Origin: Kangsaoukella pontilimi
GTDB lineage: Bacteria; Pseudomonadota; Alphaproteobacteria; Rhodobacterales; Rhodobacteraceae
Length of the DNA stretch: 64,000 nt
Direction of reading: 5' to 3'
NCBI RefSeq assembly: GCF_009830125.1
Contig: NZ_WUPT01000001.1
Location: 1,302,001-1,366,000, forward strand
Shown here one piece after another: positions 53,192-63,038 of this stretch (the stretch's first letter is position 1; every line of letters begins with the position of its first letter). Both the position numbers and the translations under genes were made by a program. The notes beneath the pieces were generated by a model. That model made no database searches. It saw nothing but the letters and a program-made list of their open reading frames with translations, and was not told where the DNA came from.

Positions 53192-55299
53192 TCCGCGCGC
53201 TTCTCCTGATCCTCGCTCTGACCTTTGCAGCGCTGCCAGCAGCCGCGCAGGCGCCTGCGACGCTCGTGGCCGACAGCGTGCTTGTCGAACCGACCGGACG
53301 CATCGTTGCCAGCGGCAATGTCGAGGTCTGGCAGGACGGCACCCGCCTGACCGCGGACCGTGTCGTCTATGACCGTCGGAGCGACCGGCTGACCGTTGAA
53401 GGCCCGATTACCGTTACCGAGCCGGGCGGCACGGTCTTTGCCGCAACCGAGGCGAGCCTCTCGCCGGACCTCCGCGCAGGTCTTCTCCGCTCGGCGCGGC
53501 TGGTACTGGACCAGCAGCTACAGCTTGCCGCCGCCGAACTGGCCCGAGTGAACGACCGATACACGACTCTCGACCGTGTGGTCGCCTCGTCCTGCGAGGT
53601 CTGCGCCGCGAACCCGACACCGCTGTGGGAGATCCGCGCACGCCGCGTCATCCACGATACTCTGGAGCGGCAGCTCTATTTCGAGGGCGCGCAGTTTCGG
53701 GTGGCGGGCCTTCCCGTCGCCTACATTCCTCGCCTTCGCATCCCGGACCCCTCGGTCGACCGCGCGCCCGGGATCCTGATCCCGAGGCTCCGCACCTCGT
53801 CGCAGCTCGGCACCGGCATCAAGGTGCCGTATTTCGTCCCCCTTGGCGCCCATGCCGACGTGACGCTGACCCCTTACCTGTCCAGCTCCACCAGAACGCT
53901 CGAGCTCGAATATCGCCAGATGCTGTCCTACGGCGAAATCGAATTCAGCGGCGCGGCCAGCGATGACGATATCGAAGGCTCGCGCGGGTACCTCTTCGGT
54001 CAGGCCAGGTACCGCCTGCCGCGCGACTTCATCGCGACGCTCCGCCTCGAACTGGCCAGCGACCCCGGCTACCTGTTTCAGTACAACTATTCCGAGCGCG
54101 ACCGCCTCAGGAACGAGATCGACCTTGCGCGCGTCCGGGACAAGGACCTCTTCCGCGCGAGCATCACGGAATTCCGCTCGTTCCGCGAGGCGGACATCGC
54201 CATCAACGATCAACTGCCCGACCGCCATGTCGAGGTCGGCTATATCCGCGACATCCCCTCCCTTTCCTTCGGCGGGCGGACCACCGCGCGGGTGGACGCA
54301 GCCGCTCTCAACCGCCCTTCTTCGGACGACATTGTCGGCCGCGACGTGTCGCGGATAGGGGTCGGTCTCGACTGGCAGCGGACGGCGATCTTCGGCCCCG
54401 GCATCGTCGGCAAGGGCGAGCTTGGCCTCCGCGCGGACGTGTTCAACACCGACCAGGACACGGGCTTCACCCAGAACGTGACGCGCACGGTGCCGCGTGC
54501 GGCGGTCGAACTACGCTGGCCGCTTGTTCGCCAGACCGGCCGCGTTGCCGAAACCCTCGAACCGATCGCCCGTATCGATGTCTCTCGGGTGGGCGGTGCG
54601 GCCGTACCGCTCGAGGACAGCCGGATCGTGGAGTTCGACGAGGCCAATCTTTTCGCCCCAAGCCGCTATCCCGGTCTGGACGGCGTTGAGGACGGCGTCC
54701 GCGTGGCCCTTGGCGGCGCGTGGCGGCGCGAAACCGAAGGGGGCGTGACCACCGACGTGACGCTTGGGAGGGTCGTGAACCTTGACGGAGACCTCGGGTT
54801 CGCCGAGGGCACCGGTCTGGAAGGCGATCAGTCGGAATGGCTAGTGGCGGGGCGCCTCGGCCTTCAGGGCGAGCTCTGGGTGACCTCGCGCGCGCTTTTC
54901 GACGATCAGCTCAATTTCACGCTGAGCGAGACGCGCATCGACTGGACGAAAGGCGCAGGAAGCCTTTCCACCAGCTATATCCGTGCCGCGCCCGAACCGG
55001 CCGAAAACCGGACCATACGTCTGTCGGAATGGTCCTTCGAAGGCAGGTACGACCTGAGCGACCGTTGGGCCGCCTCGACCGACTGGCGCTATGACTTCAC
55101 CGCCGGACGCGCGGCGCGTGTGGGTCTTGGTCTGGACTACCGGAACGAATGCCTGGAACTCGATCTTTCGCTCTCGCGTCGCTATGCGACCTCGTCTAGT
55201 GTATCGCCCACGACCGATTTCGGTTTTCGCGTCTCCCTTCTGGGCGTCGGCGCAGGCGGAGATCGCGAGGCGACAAGACGAGGGTGTAAGGGGTCGTGA
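53188..55299 (+). CDS. lptD: LPS assembly outer membrane protein LptD
   Basis: A 703-aa outer-membrane LPS translocon. Cleavable signal (LLLILALTFAALPAAAQA). An LptA-like jellyroll covers about 25-170 (LVEPTGRIVASGNVEVWQDGTRLTADRVVYD). The C-terminal barrel starts near 215 (GTGIKVPYFVPLGAHADVTLTPYL). A Cys pair, SCEVCAANPTP, lies between the domains, and a single Cys near NECLELDLSLSRRY at the end allows the disulfide known in LptD. Coupled to lptG and surA. Confidence 0.96.
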   Translation: MIRALLLILALTFAALPAAAQAPATLVADSVLVEPTGRIVASGNVEVWQDGTRLTADRVVYDRRSDRLTVEGPITVTEPGGTVFAATEASLSPDLRAGLLRSARLVLDQQLQLAAAELARVNDRYTTLDRVVASSCEVCAANPTPLWEIRARRVIHDTLERQLYFEGAQFRVAGLPVAYIPRLRIPDPSVDRAPGILIPRLRTSSQLGTGIKVPYFVPLGAHADVTLTPYLSSSTRTLELEYRQMLSYGEIEFSGAASDDDIEGSRGYLFGQARYRLPRDFIATLRLELASDPGYLFQYNYSERDRLRNEIDLARVRDKDLFRASITEFRSFREADIAINDQLPDRHVEVGYIRDIPSLSFGGRTTARVDAAALNRPSSDDIVGRDVSRIGVGLDWQRTAIFGPGIVGKGELGLRADVFNTDQDTGFTQNVTRTVPRAAVELRWPLVRQTGRVAETLEPIARIDVSRVGGAAVPLEDSRIVEFDEANLFAPSRYPGLDGVEDGVRVALGGAWRRETEGGVTTDVTLGRVVNLDGDLGFAEGTGLEGDQSEWLVAGRLGLQGELWVTSRALFDDQLNFTLSETRIDWTKGAGSLSTSYIRAAPEPAENRTIRLSEWSFEGRYDLSDRWAASTDWRYDFTAGRAARVGLGLDYRNECLELDLSLSRRYATSSSVSPTTDFGFRVSLLGVGAGGDREATRRGCKGS

Positions 55300-56516
55300 T
55301 GCGCTGTTCCCTTTGGCGTAAAGGTATCGCAGGTGCCGTTTCGGCGCTTCTGATCGCTGTTGCGGCATGGCCCGCCACAGCGCAGAACCGGTTCGAGCCG
55401 GTGGTCCGCGTGAACGAACGCATCGTGACGCGCTACGAACTGGACGAGCGCACCCGCTTTCTGTCGCTTCTGCGCGCGCCTGGCGATCCCCGCAACATCG
55501 CCCGAGAGCAACTTGTGAACGAGGCGATCCAGCGGGGCGCTGCCGAGGATTTCGGGATCGAACTGTCGGAAGACGGCCTGCGCGAAGGTATGAGCGAGTT
55601 CGCAGGCCGTGCGAACCTGACGGCGGACGAATTCATTGCCGCGCTTCAACAGAACGGCGTCAGCGCGGAAACCTTCCGCGACTTCGTGGGCGCCGGCGTG
55701 CTCTGGCGCGACTATGTCCGAGCTCGGTTCGGCGAAAGCGCCCGCGACATCCCCAGAAGCCAGGTCGAGCGCACACTGACCCAGCTCGGGACCGAAGGCG
55801 GTTTGCGCGTGCTCCTGTCGGAAATCCTTCTGCCCGCGAACACGCCCGAGACCGCCGCCGCCTCCCGCGCCCGTGCCGCCGAACTGGCGACAATCACGGA
55901 CGAAAACGCATTCGCCGCCGCCGCTCGGCAGTTTTCGATTGCAGCCTCTCGCGCACGAGGCGGCGAGCTGAACTGGGTTGCGGTGGATACGCTTCCGCCG
56001 AATGTCGTTCAGGCCGTGGCCAACCTGACGCCCGGCCAGACCTCGCGCCCGATCGAGCTCGAGAATGCCATCGGTCTTTATTTCCTGCGGCAAGCCGAAC
56101 GGATCGCCGCCGGCACGCCCGAGGCACTGGACGTGGACTATGCGCTCTTCATCACCGACGGCAGCGAAGGGGCTGCCGCGCGCGTTCTGGCCCGCGTGGA
56201 TGTCTGCGATGATTTCTACGGCCTTGCCCAAGGGCTTCCCGAGGAACGGCTGATCCGCGAAACGCGCCCCGCCGGCGGACTTCCCGGCGACGTGGCAGGA
56301 GCCATTCAGACCCTCGACGCCAACGAGGCCGCCGTCATCACACGCGGCGGCGTCCCGGCGGTGCTGATGCTCTGCGCCCGCGCCCCTGCCGCCGAAAGCA
56401 CCGTAGATTTCGAGATCGTCGGCACCCGGCTTCTCAATCAGCGACTTGGCGCGATCGCAGCGCATCACCTCGCCGAATTGCGGGCGGCGGCCTTTGTCGA
56501 AGACCTGACGAACTGA
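55299..56516 (+). CDS. surA: SurA-like periplasmic peptidyl-prolyl isomerase
   Basis: A 405-aa chaperone for outer-membrane proteins. Signal peptide to about residue 28 ([15 protein letters not shown]), then the SurA N-domain [19 protein letters not shown]. One parvulin domain lies near 165-265 ([42 protein letters not shown]). E. coli SurA has two parvulin domains; the second here is weak or absent. ATG 55299 overlaps the lptD stop (TGATG); a GTG one codon earlier is possible. Confidence 0.92.
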   Translation: MRCSLWRKGIAGAVSALLIAVAAWPATAQNRFEPVVRVNERIVTRYELDERTRFLSLLRAPGDPRNIAREQLVNEAIQRGAAEDFGIELSEDGLREGMSEFAGRANLTADEFIAALQQNGVSAETFRDFVGAGVLWRDYVRARFGESARDIPRSQVERTLTQLGTEGGLRVLLSEILLPANTPETAAASRARAAELATITDENAFAAAARQFSIAASRARGGELNWVAVDTLPPNVVQAVANLTPGQTSRPIELENAIGLYFLRQAERIAAGTPEALDVDYALFITDGSEGAAARVLARVDVCDDFYGLAQGLPEERLIRETRPAGGLPGDVAGAIQTLDANEAAVITRGGVPAVLMLCARAPAAESTVDFEIVGTRLLNQRLGAIAAHHLAELRAAAFVEDLTN

Positions 56517-56517
56517 C

Positions 56518-57507
56518 GTGTCCGGGTCCGGCCTGCCCCCTGTTGCGCTGAGCTGCGGCGATCCCGCGGGGATCGGCCCAGAGATCGCCGTCGGCGCCTG
56601 GAAGGCACTCAGGGATAGCCTGCCCTTTTTCTGGATCGGTGATCCCGCGCACCTGCCCGAGGACGCGCCCATGGCCCTGATCGACAGCCCGTCAGAGGCC
56701 ATGGCTGCGGCGGCAGAAGGTCTGCCCGTCCTGCCGCACCCATTCCCTCGCGCCAATACACCGGGAACGCCCAGTCCCGAGAACGCCCCCGGCGTTGTCG
56801 ACGTGCTGACCCGCGCGGTCGAGCTTGTGCGCGCGGGCGAGGCATCGGCCCTGACCACCGCACCGATTGCGAAAAAGGTTCTGGTGGACTGGGGCGGCTT
56901 CACCCATCCCGGCCATACCGAGTTCCTCGCCGATCTGGCAGGCGTCGAGCACGTTGTGATGATGCTCGCCTCGGAGGAGCTGAGGGTCGTGCCCGCGACG
57001 ATCCACATCCCCCTGGCGGACGTTCCATCGGCCCTGACTGAAGACGGGCTGGAGGCCACGATCCGCATCACGCACGCCGCGCTCCGCCGCGACTTCGGCC
57101 TGCTTTCTCCCCGGATCGCCATCGCGGGCCTGAACCCGCACGCGGGCGAAGGCGGGCTGCTGGGGGCCGAGGAAGGCGCGATGATCGCACCGCTTCTGGA
57201 CCGGCTCCGCGCCGAGGGACTCGACCTGATCGGTCCGCTGCCGGGCGACACGATGTTCCATGCAGCCGCGCGCGCACATTACGACGCCGCCATCGCGATG
57301 TATCACGATCAGGCCCTGATCCCGATCAAGACACTGGCCTTCGACCGGGGCGTGAACGTGACGCTCGGCCTGCCCTTCGTGCGCACCTCGCCCGACCACG
57401 GCACCGCCTTCGACATCGCCGGACGCGGCCTCGCCAACCCGACGTCTCTGATCGAGGCCCTGAAGCTGGCGCATCAGATGGCCGCTATGCGAGCGGCAGC
57501 GTCATGA
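56518..57507 (+). CDS. pdxA: 4-Hydroxythreonine-4-phosphate dehydrogenase
   Basis: A 329-aa PdxA of pyridoxal phosphate synthesis. [12 protein letters not shown] is the N-terminus, TTAPIAKK and [12 protein letters not shown] are conserved, and [39 protein letters not shown] carries the metal His ligands. Start is GTG one base after the surA stop. The stop overlaps rsmA (ATGA). Confidence 0.97.
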   Translation: MSGSGLPPVALSCGDPAGIGPEIAVGAWKALRDSLPFFWIGDPAHLPEDAPMALIDSPSEAMAAAAEGLPVLPHPFPRANTPGTPSPENAPGVVDVLTRAVELVRAGEASALTTAPIAKKVLVDWGGFTHPGHTEFLADLAGVEHVVMMLASEELRVVPATIHIPLADVPSALTEDGLEATIRITHAALRRDFGLLSPRIAIAGLNPHAGEGGLLGAEEGAMIAPLLDRLRAEGLDLIGPLPGDTMFHAAARAHYDAAIAMYHDQALIPIKTLAFDRGVNVTLGLPFVRTSPDHGTAFDIAGRGLANPTSLIEALKLAHQMAAMRAAAS

Positions 57508-58340
57508 GCGCCATCGACGACCTGCCGCCCCTGCGCGACGTGATCCGCGATCACGCACTGAGCGCGCGGAAGGCGCTTGGTCAGAACTTTCTTCTGGACC
57601 TGAACCTGACCGCCAAGATCGCGCGCGCGGCGGGCGACCTGACGCAGTCTGACGTGCTCGAAGTCGGCCCCGGTCCGGGCGGTCTGACCCGGGGGCTGCT
57701 GGCCGAAGGCGCGCGCCACGTGCTCGCCATCGAGAAGGACCCGCGCTGCCTGCCCGCCCTTGCCCAGATCGCGGACGCCTATCCGGGCCGCCTGACGGTG
57801 ATCGAGGGCGACGCGCTCGACATCGACCCGCTCAGTCATCTGAAACCGCCGATCCGCGTCGTGGCCAACCTGCCCTATAACGTGGGAACCGAGCTTCTGG
57901 TGCGCTGGCTCACCCCCGCCGAATGGCCGCCGGTCTGGTCGACGCTGACGCTGATGTTCCAGCGCGAAGTGGCCGAGCGGATCGTGGCGGCTCCGGGGTC
58001 GAAGGCATATGGCAGACTCGCCGTTCTCGCCCAGTGGCGGACCGACGCGCGGATCGTTCTCGACCTGCCGCCCGAGGCCTTCACACCGCCCCCGAAAGTC
58101 CGCTCTGCCGTAGTGCATCTGAAAGCGCTCGACGAACCGCGCTATCCGGCGGACCCGGACGTGCTGCAAAAGGTGGTTGCTGCGGCCTTCAACCAGCGGA
58201 GAAAAATGCTCCGCGCGGCGCTCAAGGGTCTGGCCCCGGATATCGAGGACCGGTTGCAGGCCTCGGGCATCGCCCCGACCGACCGCGCCGAAACCGTGGA
58301 TATCGAGCGCTTTGCCGCGCTCGCGCGCACCCTCGCCTGA
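57504..58340 (+). CDS. rsmA: 16S rRNA dimethyladenosine transferase
   Basis: A 278-aa KsgA enzyme that dimethylates two adjacent adenosines near the 3' end of 16S r[15 protein letters not shown] is the start, motif I is [12 protein letters not shown], motif [16 protein letters not shown], and the C-terminal [15 protein letters not shown] is typical. Last gene of the lptF-to-rsmA unit, the alphaproteobacterial form of the lptD-surA-pdxA-rsmA operon. Confidence 0.97.
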   Translation: MSAIDDLPPLRDVIRDHALSARKALGQNFLLDLNLTAKIARAAGDLTQSDVLEVGPGPGGLTRGLLAEGARHVLAIEKDPRCLPALAQIADAYPGRLTVIEGDALDIDPLSHLKPPIRVVANLPYNVGTELLVRWLTPAEWPPVWSTLTLMFQREVAERIVAAPGSKAYGRLAVLAQWRTDARIVLDLPPEAFTPPPKVRSAVVHLKALDEPRYPADPDVLQKVVAAAFNQRRKMLRAALKGLAPDIEDRLQASGIAPTDRAETVDIERFAALARTLA

Positions 58341-58343
58341 CAC

Positions 58344-58367
58344 GAAAAAGGCCGCCTCGCGGCGGCC
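58344..58367 (-). terminator. Terminator between rsmA and DUF4167 gene
   Basis: Stem GGCCGCC/GGCGGCC (58350-58356, 58361-58367), loop TCGC. On the minus strand it is followed by TTTTTCG, so it mainly ends the DUF4167 gene; it may also help end rsmA. Confidence 0.88.
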
Positions 58368-58395
58368 CTGCTGGTCTGCTCCGGTCCTGACGCGC

Positions 58396-59031
58396 CTATT
58401 CGGCGGCGTCGGGCGCGGGCGCCTCGCTGGACGGCTCGGCGTCCTCGGCCTTCTTGCGGGGACGGCGGGTCTTCTTGGGGCGCTCTTCGGGGGTTTCGAC
58501 GAGACCGCTTTCGGCCTTTTCCTCGAAATCGATCACATCGTCGCTGCGGTTGTCATTCCGCCGCTTGCCGCGCCGGTTGCTGCCGCTGCCGTTATTGCCA
58601 CCGTTGCCGCCCCCGGCGTCGTTATTGCCGCCGTTATCGTTGCCATCGCCGCCCTGATCGCGCTGACGGCCCTCGGACTGCTGGTTGTTCTGGCTGCTCT
58701 GGTTATCCTGATCGTCGTCATCGTCGTCACGACGCTGCTGGCGACCATCGTTCTGAGACTGCTGCTGTTGCTGCCGCTCCTGCTGCTCGCGCTGCGCTTC
58801 GGACAGCATCCTGAGATAATGCTCGGCATGTTGCTGGAAGTTCTCTGTCGCAACGCGGTCATTGGCAAGCTGCGCGTCGCGGGCAAGCTGATTGTACTTG
58901 TCGATGATCTGCTGCGGCGTACCCCGCACTTTGCCTTCGGGTCCGGAACTGTCGAACACACGGTTGACGATGTTACCGACCGAACGGTTGCGGTTGTTCT
59001 TGTTCCGCGAACGTGACTTGGAAGATCTCAT
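58396..59031 (-). CDS. DUF4167 domain protein
   Basis: A 211-aa protein. Residues 1-75 form the DUF4167 domain: a very basic start (RSSKSRSRNKNNRNR), then VNRVFDSSGPEGKVRGTPQQIIDKYNQLARDAQLANDRVATENFQQHAEHY, helical. The remainder is low-complexity: a Gln run, an Asp/Gln/Asn-rich stretch, Gly/Asn repeats, and an acidic/basic tail, so it is predicted disordered. Common in alphaproteobacteria; RNA binding has been suggested from composition, not shown. Separate from prfA-prmC, 227 bases away. Confidence 0.9.
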   Translation of the reverse strand: MRSSKSRSRNKNNRNRSVGNIVNRVFDSSGPEGKVRGTPQQIIDKYNQLARDAQLANDRVATENFQQHAEHYLRMLSEAQREQQERQQQQQSQNDGRQQRRDDDDDDQDNQSSQNNQQSEGRQRDQGGDGNDNGGNNDAGGGNGGNNGSGSNRRGKRRNDNRSDDVIDFEEKAESGLVETPEERPKKTRRPRKKAEDAEPSSEAPAPDAAE

Positions 59032-59258
59032 AAACGTACCGATCCAGGAGTTGATCTGTCTCGCGCCCTCGGTCCTTCTAATCGCCCCATCTCAGGGGCA
59101 GCGTTCCGGGCGGGATTTGGCAGATGGCGAAGGGGAGCGACTGCTCCACCGAGCGCGCTATGGGTCTAGCCGCCGTGGATGGGAACGGCAAGGCATTTTT
59201 CCCAAGCCTCAGGGAAAATATCCGCAAAACCCATTCTATCGGGCGGTTTGCCGCGCAG

Positions 59259-60095
59259 TCAGGCCGGTTTTTGGCCCGAAACGACGCGATCCCTACCATC
59301 CAGATCGGGATGAACCTCGACGTCTTCAAGGCCTGCGGCGGAAAAGAGCGCCGCGACCGCGCGCCCCTGAGTGGGGCCGATTTCGACCATGAGCGCCCCG
59401 CCCGGCGTCAAATGACCCGGAGCGGCCGCGGTGATCTTCCGATAGGCGGCCAGCCCGTCGCCCCCGTCGGTCAGGGCGTCCGTCGGATCGTGTAGGCGCA
59501 CCTCCGGCGAAAGCCCCTCCATCTCGGACACCGCGATATAGGGCGGGTTCGACACGATCAGGTCATAGCGGCTGCCGACGTCGTCGAACCAGTCCGAGAT
59601 CGGCAGAACGATCCGATCCGCCACCCCGATCGCCGCAGCGTTTTCGCCCGCGACCAGCACCGCCTCGGGAGAGATGTCCGTGCCCACGCCGCGCGCCTCG
59701 GGCAAAGCGGCCAGAATGCTGATCAGAATGCACCCCGTCCCGGTCCCGAGATCCAGAACGCGGCGGGGTCTGGTGGCAATTGCAAGCTCCACAAGAAGCT
59801 CGGTCTCGGGGCGCGGGTCGAGCGTCGCGTCGGTAACCATGAACTCATGGGCATAGAAGGCTCGCCGCCCCAGAATACGCGAGACCGGACGCCGTGCCGC
59901 CCGCGCGTCGATCAGCGGCCAGAAACGGGCGGTGCCCTCAGGGTCGGCTTCATCGTGCATGGACAAGCTGATCCGGTCGCGTGGAATGCCAAAAGCCTCA
60001 GCCAGCAGAAGTTGCGCATCACGCCTCGCGCTTTCGATCCCCGCCGCTTCCAGCCGGGCCACGCCCTCGAGCCAAACCTCGCTGAGGCGCGCCAT
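59259..60095 (-). CDS. prmC: Release factor glutamine methyltransferase
   Basis: A 278-aa PrmC/HemK that methylates the Gln of the GGQ motif in release factors. The AdoMet motif is VLDLGTGTGCILISIL and the catalytic motif LIVSNPPYIA. An N-terminal helical domain (about 1-85) recognises the release factor. The start overlaps the prfA stop by one base (TGATG), pairing the enzyme with its substrate. Confidence 0.97.
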   Translation of the reverse strand: MARLSEVWLEGVARLEAAGIESARRDAQLLLAEAFGIPRDRISLSMHDEADPEGTARFWPLIDARAARRPVSRILGRRAFYAHEFMVTDATLDPRPETELLVELAIATRPRRVLDLGTGTGCILISILAALPEARGVGTDISPEAVLVAGENAAAIGVADRIVLPISDWFDDVGSRYDLIVSNPPYIAVSEMEGLSPEVRLHDPTDALTDGGDGLAAYRKITAAAPGHLTPGGALMVEIGPTQGRAVAALFSAAGLEDVEVHPDLDGRDRVVSGQKPA

Positions 60096-61150
60096 CAGAG
60101 CCCCTGTTCAGCCAGTTTCGCGGCCTGATCCTCGGCAGTCAGCGCGTCGATTACCTCGTCCAGATCGCCCGTCAAAACCTCGTTCAGACGATAGAGCGTC
60201 AGCCCGATCCGGTGATCCGTCAGGCGGCCTTGCGGGAAGTTATAAGTGCGGATGCGCTCGCTCCGATCGCCTGAGCCCACCTGCGCCTTGCGGTCGGCTG
60301 CGCGGGCATCATCGGCCTTCTGCCGCTCCAGATCGAAAAGCTTCGCGCGCAGCACCGCCATGGCGATGGCCCGGTTCTGATGCTGGCTCTTTTCGGACGA
60401 CACGACGACGATGCCCGACGGAATATGCGTGATCCGCACGGCACTATCGGTCGTGTTCACATGCTGCCCGCCCGCCCCGCTTGCCCGCATCGTGTCGATG
60501 CGGATGTCGCCGGCGGGGATGTCGATATCGACCTCTTCCGCTTCCGGCAGAACCGCGACCGTCGCGGCCGAAGTATGGATGCGCCCGCCCGATTCCGTCT
60601 CTGGCACACGCTGCACGCGGTGCACGCCGGATTCGAATTTGAGCCGCGCAAAAACACCGTCTCCGGCCACGCGCAGCACGGCTTCCTTCACACCGCCCAG
60701 CTCGGTCCGGCTGAGTTCGATAATCTCGCCTTTCCAGCCTTTGTTCTCGGCATATCGCTGGTACATCTTCAGAAGATCGCCCGCGAAAAGCGCCGCCTCC
60801 TCTCCCCCCGTACCGGGCCGGATTTCGACGATGGCCGGGCGTGCATCGGCGGCATCCTTGGGCAAAAGCGCGATCCTGAGCGCCTGCTCCGCTTCGGGCA
60901 GACGCTCCTTCAGATCGGACAGTTCTTCTTCGGCCAGCGCGGCCATCTCCGGGTCGGACAGCATCGCCTCGGCCTCGGTCCGGGCAGCAACCATCTGGCG
61001 ATAGGCGTCGATCTCGGCCACGACAGGCTTCAGCTCGGAATATTCCCGCGCGAGCGACGCGATTTCGCCCGGCTCCGCGCCACCCGCCATCTTCGCTTCG
61101 AGGAACTCGAAACGCGCCCGGATCTGGTCGAGTGTATCGCTGGGGATCAT
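60095..61150 (-). CDS. prfA: Peptide chain release factor 1
   Basis: A 351-aa RF1 reading UAA and UAG. The GGQ motif is in [20 protein letters not shown], and an RF1-type anticodon region lies upstream ([16 protein letters not shown]). The N-terminal helical domain covers the first 100 residues. First of the prfA-prmC pair. Confidence 0.97.
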   Translation of the reverse strand: MIPSDTLDQIRARFEFLEAKMAGGAEPGEIASLAREYSELKPVVAEIDAYRQMVAARTEAEAMLSDPEMAALAEEELSDLKERLPEAEQALRIALLPKDAADARPAIVEIRPGTGGEEAALFAGDLLKMYQRYAENKGWKGEIIELSRTELGGVKEAVLRVAGDGVFARLKFESGVHRVQRVPETESGGRIHTSAATVAVLPEAEEVDIDIPAGDIRIDTMRASGAGGQHVNTTDSAVRITHIPSGIVVVSSEKSQHQNRAIAMAVLRAKLFDLERQKADDARAADRKAQVGSGDRSERIRTYNFPQGRLTDHRIGLTLYRLNEVLTGDLDEVIDALTAEDQAAKLAEQGL

Positions 61151-61232
61151 GCGCCATCCTGTCCCCTATCGGCGCGCCGGGGTCAATGGCTTGTCACTGG
61201 ATCGAACCACGAAAGAATGCTACTCTTCGACC

Positions 61233-61532
61233 ATGAAACGCTTGGCTTGCCTCATCCTTTTCGCCGCACTTCCGGCCCAGGCCGACGTGACCTACCCCGG
61301 CGGCCGTGTGATCGAATGCTACTGCACCGACACTCAGGGAAGTCGTGTGGAAATAGGCGACGAAATCTGCCTCTTCGTGGATGGCCGCGCCTTCATGGCG
61401 CTTTGCGACATGTCGCTCAACGTGCCGATCTGGCGCGACACCGGCGTCGGCTGCCTGTCTTCACGGGCGGAGCCTGAGGTCCAGTTCAGCAAACCAGCGG
61501 TCCAGTCTGTCGCGGTTCACACCCCAATCTGA
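61233..61532 (+). CDS. Small exported Cys-containing protein
   Basis: A 99-aa protein: signal MKRLACLILFAALPAQA, then DVTYPGGRVIECYCTDTQGSRVEIGDEICLFVDGRAFMALCDMSLNVPIW. Four to five Cys residues in the mature part suggest disulfides in the periplasm. I recall similar short proteins in Rhodobacterales but no named function. The ATG at 61233 is preferred over a longer frame from 61149 that overlaps the prfA start. Its 3' end overlaps the convergent DUF1499 gene by 72 bases. Confidence 0.7.
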   Translation: MKRLACLILFAALPAQADVTYPGGRVIECYCTDTQGSRVEIGDEICLFVDGRAFMALCDMSLNVPIWRDTGVGCLSSRAEPEVQFSKPAVQSVAVHTPI

Positions 61533-61907
61533 CGAGCCGAAACGCGCCCGGCTGGCGACGGCGAGCTTCGTCTCGTCCCCCTCCGCCACGGCCTTAAAGG
61601 TGATGTAATCCGGATAGCCCATCAGCTTCGTCCGGGCGACGAAGGTCAGAAGACCGTCATCCACTCCCCCTTCCAGAATGCGGACTCGGGGTTCGCTGAG
61701 GGCGATATCGGCCAATTCCTGCAGAACCGTATCGGGGTCGCCGGGGAAACGCGGCGCCTCCTTCCCGATCAGCCGGACCCCAGAGCCGCGCGGATCGCCG
61801 ACCTCGGCCGGATCGACATGCCAGCGGTCCGTATCATGCGGCGCGAAGCGAATCCAAAGCATGCCCGCCGCGGCGAGCAACAGTATGAGATAAATGATCT
61901 CTTTCAT
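61461..61907 (-). CDS. DUF1499 family protein
   Basis: A 148-aa protein with an N-terminal membrane helix (IIYLILLLAAAGMLWI) and the DUF1499 core: FPGDPDTVLQELADIA, RVRILEGG, LTFVARTKLMGYPDYITFKAV, VASRARFGSSDWGVNRDRLDRWF. Function unknown. ATG 61907 chosen; a TTG at 61913 would add two residues. Confidence 0.88.
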   Translation of the reverse strand: MKEIIYLILLLAAAGMLWIRFAPHDTDRWHVDPAEVGDPRGSGVRLIGKEAPRFPGDPDTVLQELADIALSEPRVRILEGGVDDGLLTFVARTKLMGYPDYITFKAVAEGDETKLAVASRARFGSSDWGVNRDRLDRWFAELDLRLRP

Positions 61908-61978
61908 GACCAACCGTCAATTAGCGCCCCATCTTCATTTTGCCACGCCGCAGGTAAACTGGAAAGACTTCCGAAGAG

Positions 61979-62947
61979 TTACCCTCCGCTCCGCCGCGAC
62001 CAGCCCCAGAGCGCGATCAGATCATAGGCGACATGTGCCGCCGCCAGCGCGGTCATATTCGCGTGGTCGAAGGGGGGCGAGACCTCGACCACATCCGCGC
62101 CAATCAGGTCGATCCCGGCCATTTCGCGCAACAGGCCAGGAACTTGCGCGCTCGTCAGCCCGCCCCAGACCGGCGTGCCTGTGCCGGGCGCATAGGCCGG
62201 GTCGAAGGCGTCGATGTCGAAGGTCAGATAGACAGGACCATCGCCCAGAATGCGCCGCGCTTCGGCGGCGATGGCAACGGGCCCCTCGGCATGCACCCGC
62301 CGCGCGTCGATCCGCGTGATGTCGAGCCAGGGCTCGTTCTCGACCCTGATTCCGATCTGAACCGACCGTTCGGGCACAATCAGCCCCTCGGCCACGGCCT
62401 TGTAGACGAAGGTGCCATGGTCCACGCGGGACGGGTCATCGTCCACCCAGGTGTCGGAATGAGCGTCGAACTGCAACAGCGCCACCGGGCCGTGCCGCTT
62501 CACATGCGCGCGAAGCGCCGCCAGTGTCGTCGAGTGATCGCCGCCAAGGCAAAGCGCCGCGGCACCCGCCTCCAGAATCGCCGCCACATGCGCCTCGATC
62601 AGACAGGGCACCTCGCCCGGCTTGGCATAGTCGAAGGCCATGTCGCCGTAATCCGCGATGGCCAGCTCTTCCAGCGGCGAAAACCCCCAGCCATAGGGCG
62701 GATCGCCCGCCATCAGCGTCGACGCCTCGCGGATCGCGCGCGGACCGAAGCGCGCACCCGGCCGATGGGTCACCGCCTGATCGAAAGGAAGCCCCGTGAC
62801 GGCAAGGTCCACACCGCTCAGGTCCTTGGTGATCCGCCGCCTCAGGAAAGACGTCACACCGGCGAATACGTTCTCATAACCCAGCCCCCGATCCCCTTCG
62901 CGGGTGATCGCGGCATCCACCTCGCTGGCGGCCTTGTCGAGCGACAT
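61979..62947 (-). CDS. speB: Agmatinase (ureohydrolase family)
   Basis: A 322-aa ureohydrolase with the complete two-manganese site: LGGDHSTT (His), QFDAHSDTW (Asp, His, Asp) and TFDIDAFDP (Asp, Asp). It would split agmatine into putrescine and urea. Guanidinobutyrase and guanidinopropionase are close relatives and cannot be excluded. Divergent from mazG; the longer open frame to 63166 is inside the mazG leader and coding start. Confidence 0.88.
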   Translation of the reverse strand: MSLDKAASEVDAAITREGDRGLGYENVFAGVTSFLRRRITKDLSGVDLAVTGLPFDQAVTHRPGARFGPRAIREASTLMAGDPPYGWGFSPLEELAIADYGDMAFDYAKPGEVPCLIEAHVAAILEAGAAALCLGGDHSTTLAALRAHVKRHGPVALLQFDAHSDTWVDDDPSRVDHGTFVYKAVAEGLIVPERSVQIGIRVENEPWLDITRIDARRVHAEGPVAIAAEARRILGDGPVYLTFDIDAFDPAYAPGTGTPVWGGLTSAQVPGLLREMAGIDLIGADVVEVSPPFDHANMTALAAAHVAYDLIALWGWSRRSGG

Positions 62948-63038
62948 CTCTGATCCTTCTTGCCTCGCGCCGGACTGGACAGCACCGGCGCACCGTGACA
63001 GGTCGGAAGGACCGTTCCAGAAGCCTCGGGGAAAGTCC

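Noticed and set aside
59124-59495. A 123-codon plus-strand frame between DUF4167 and prmC
   Set aside because: More than half lies antisense to prmC; no family recognised and no good ribosome binding site.
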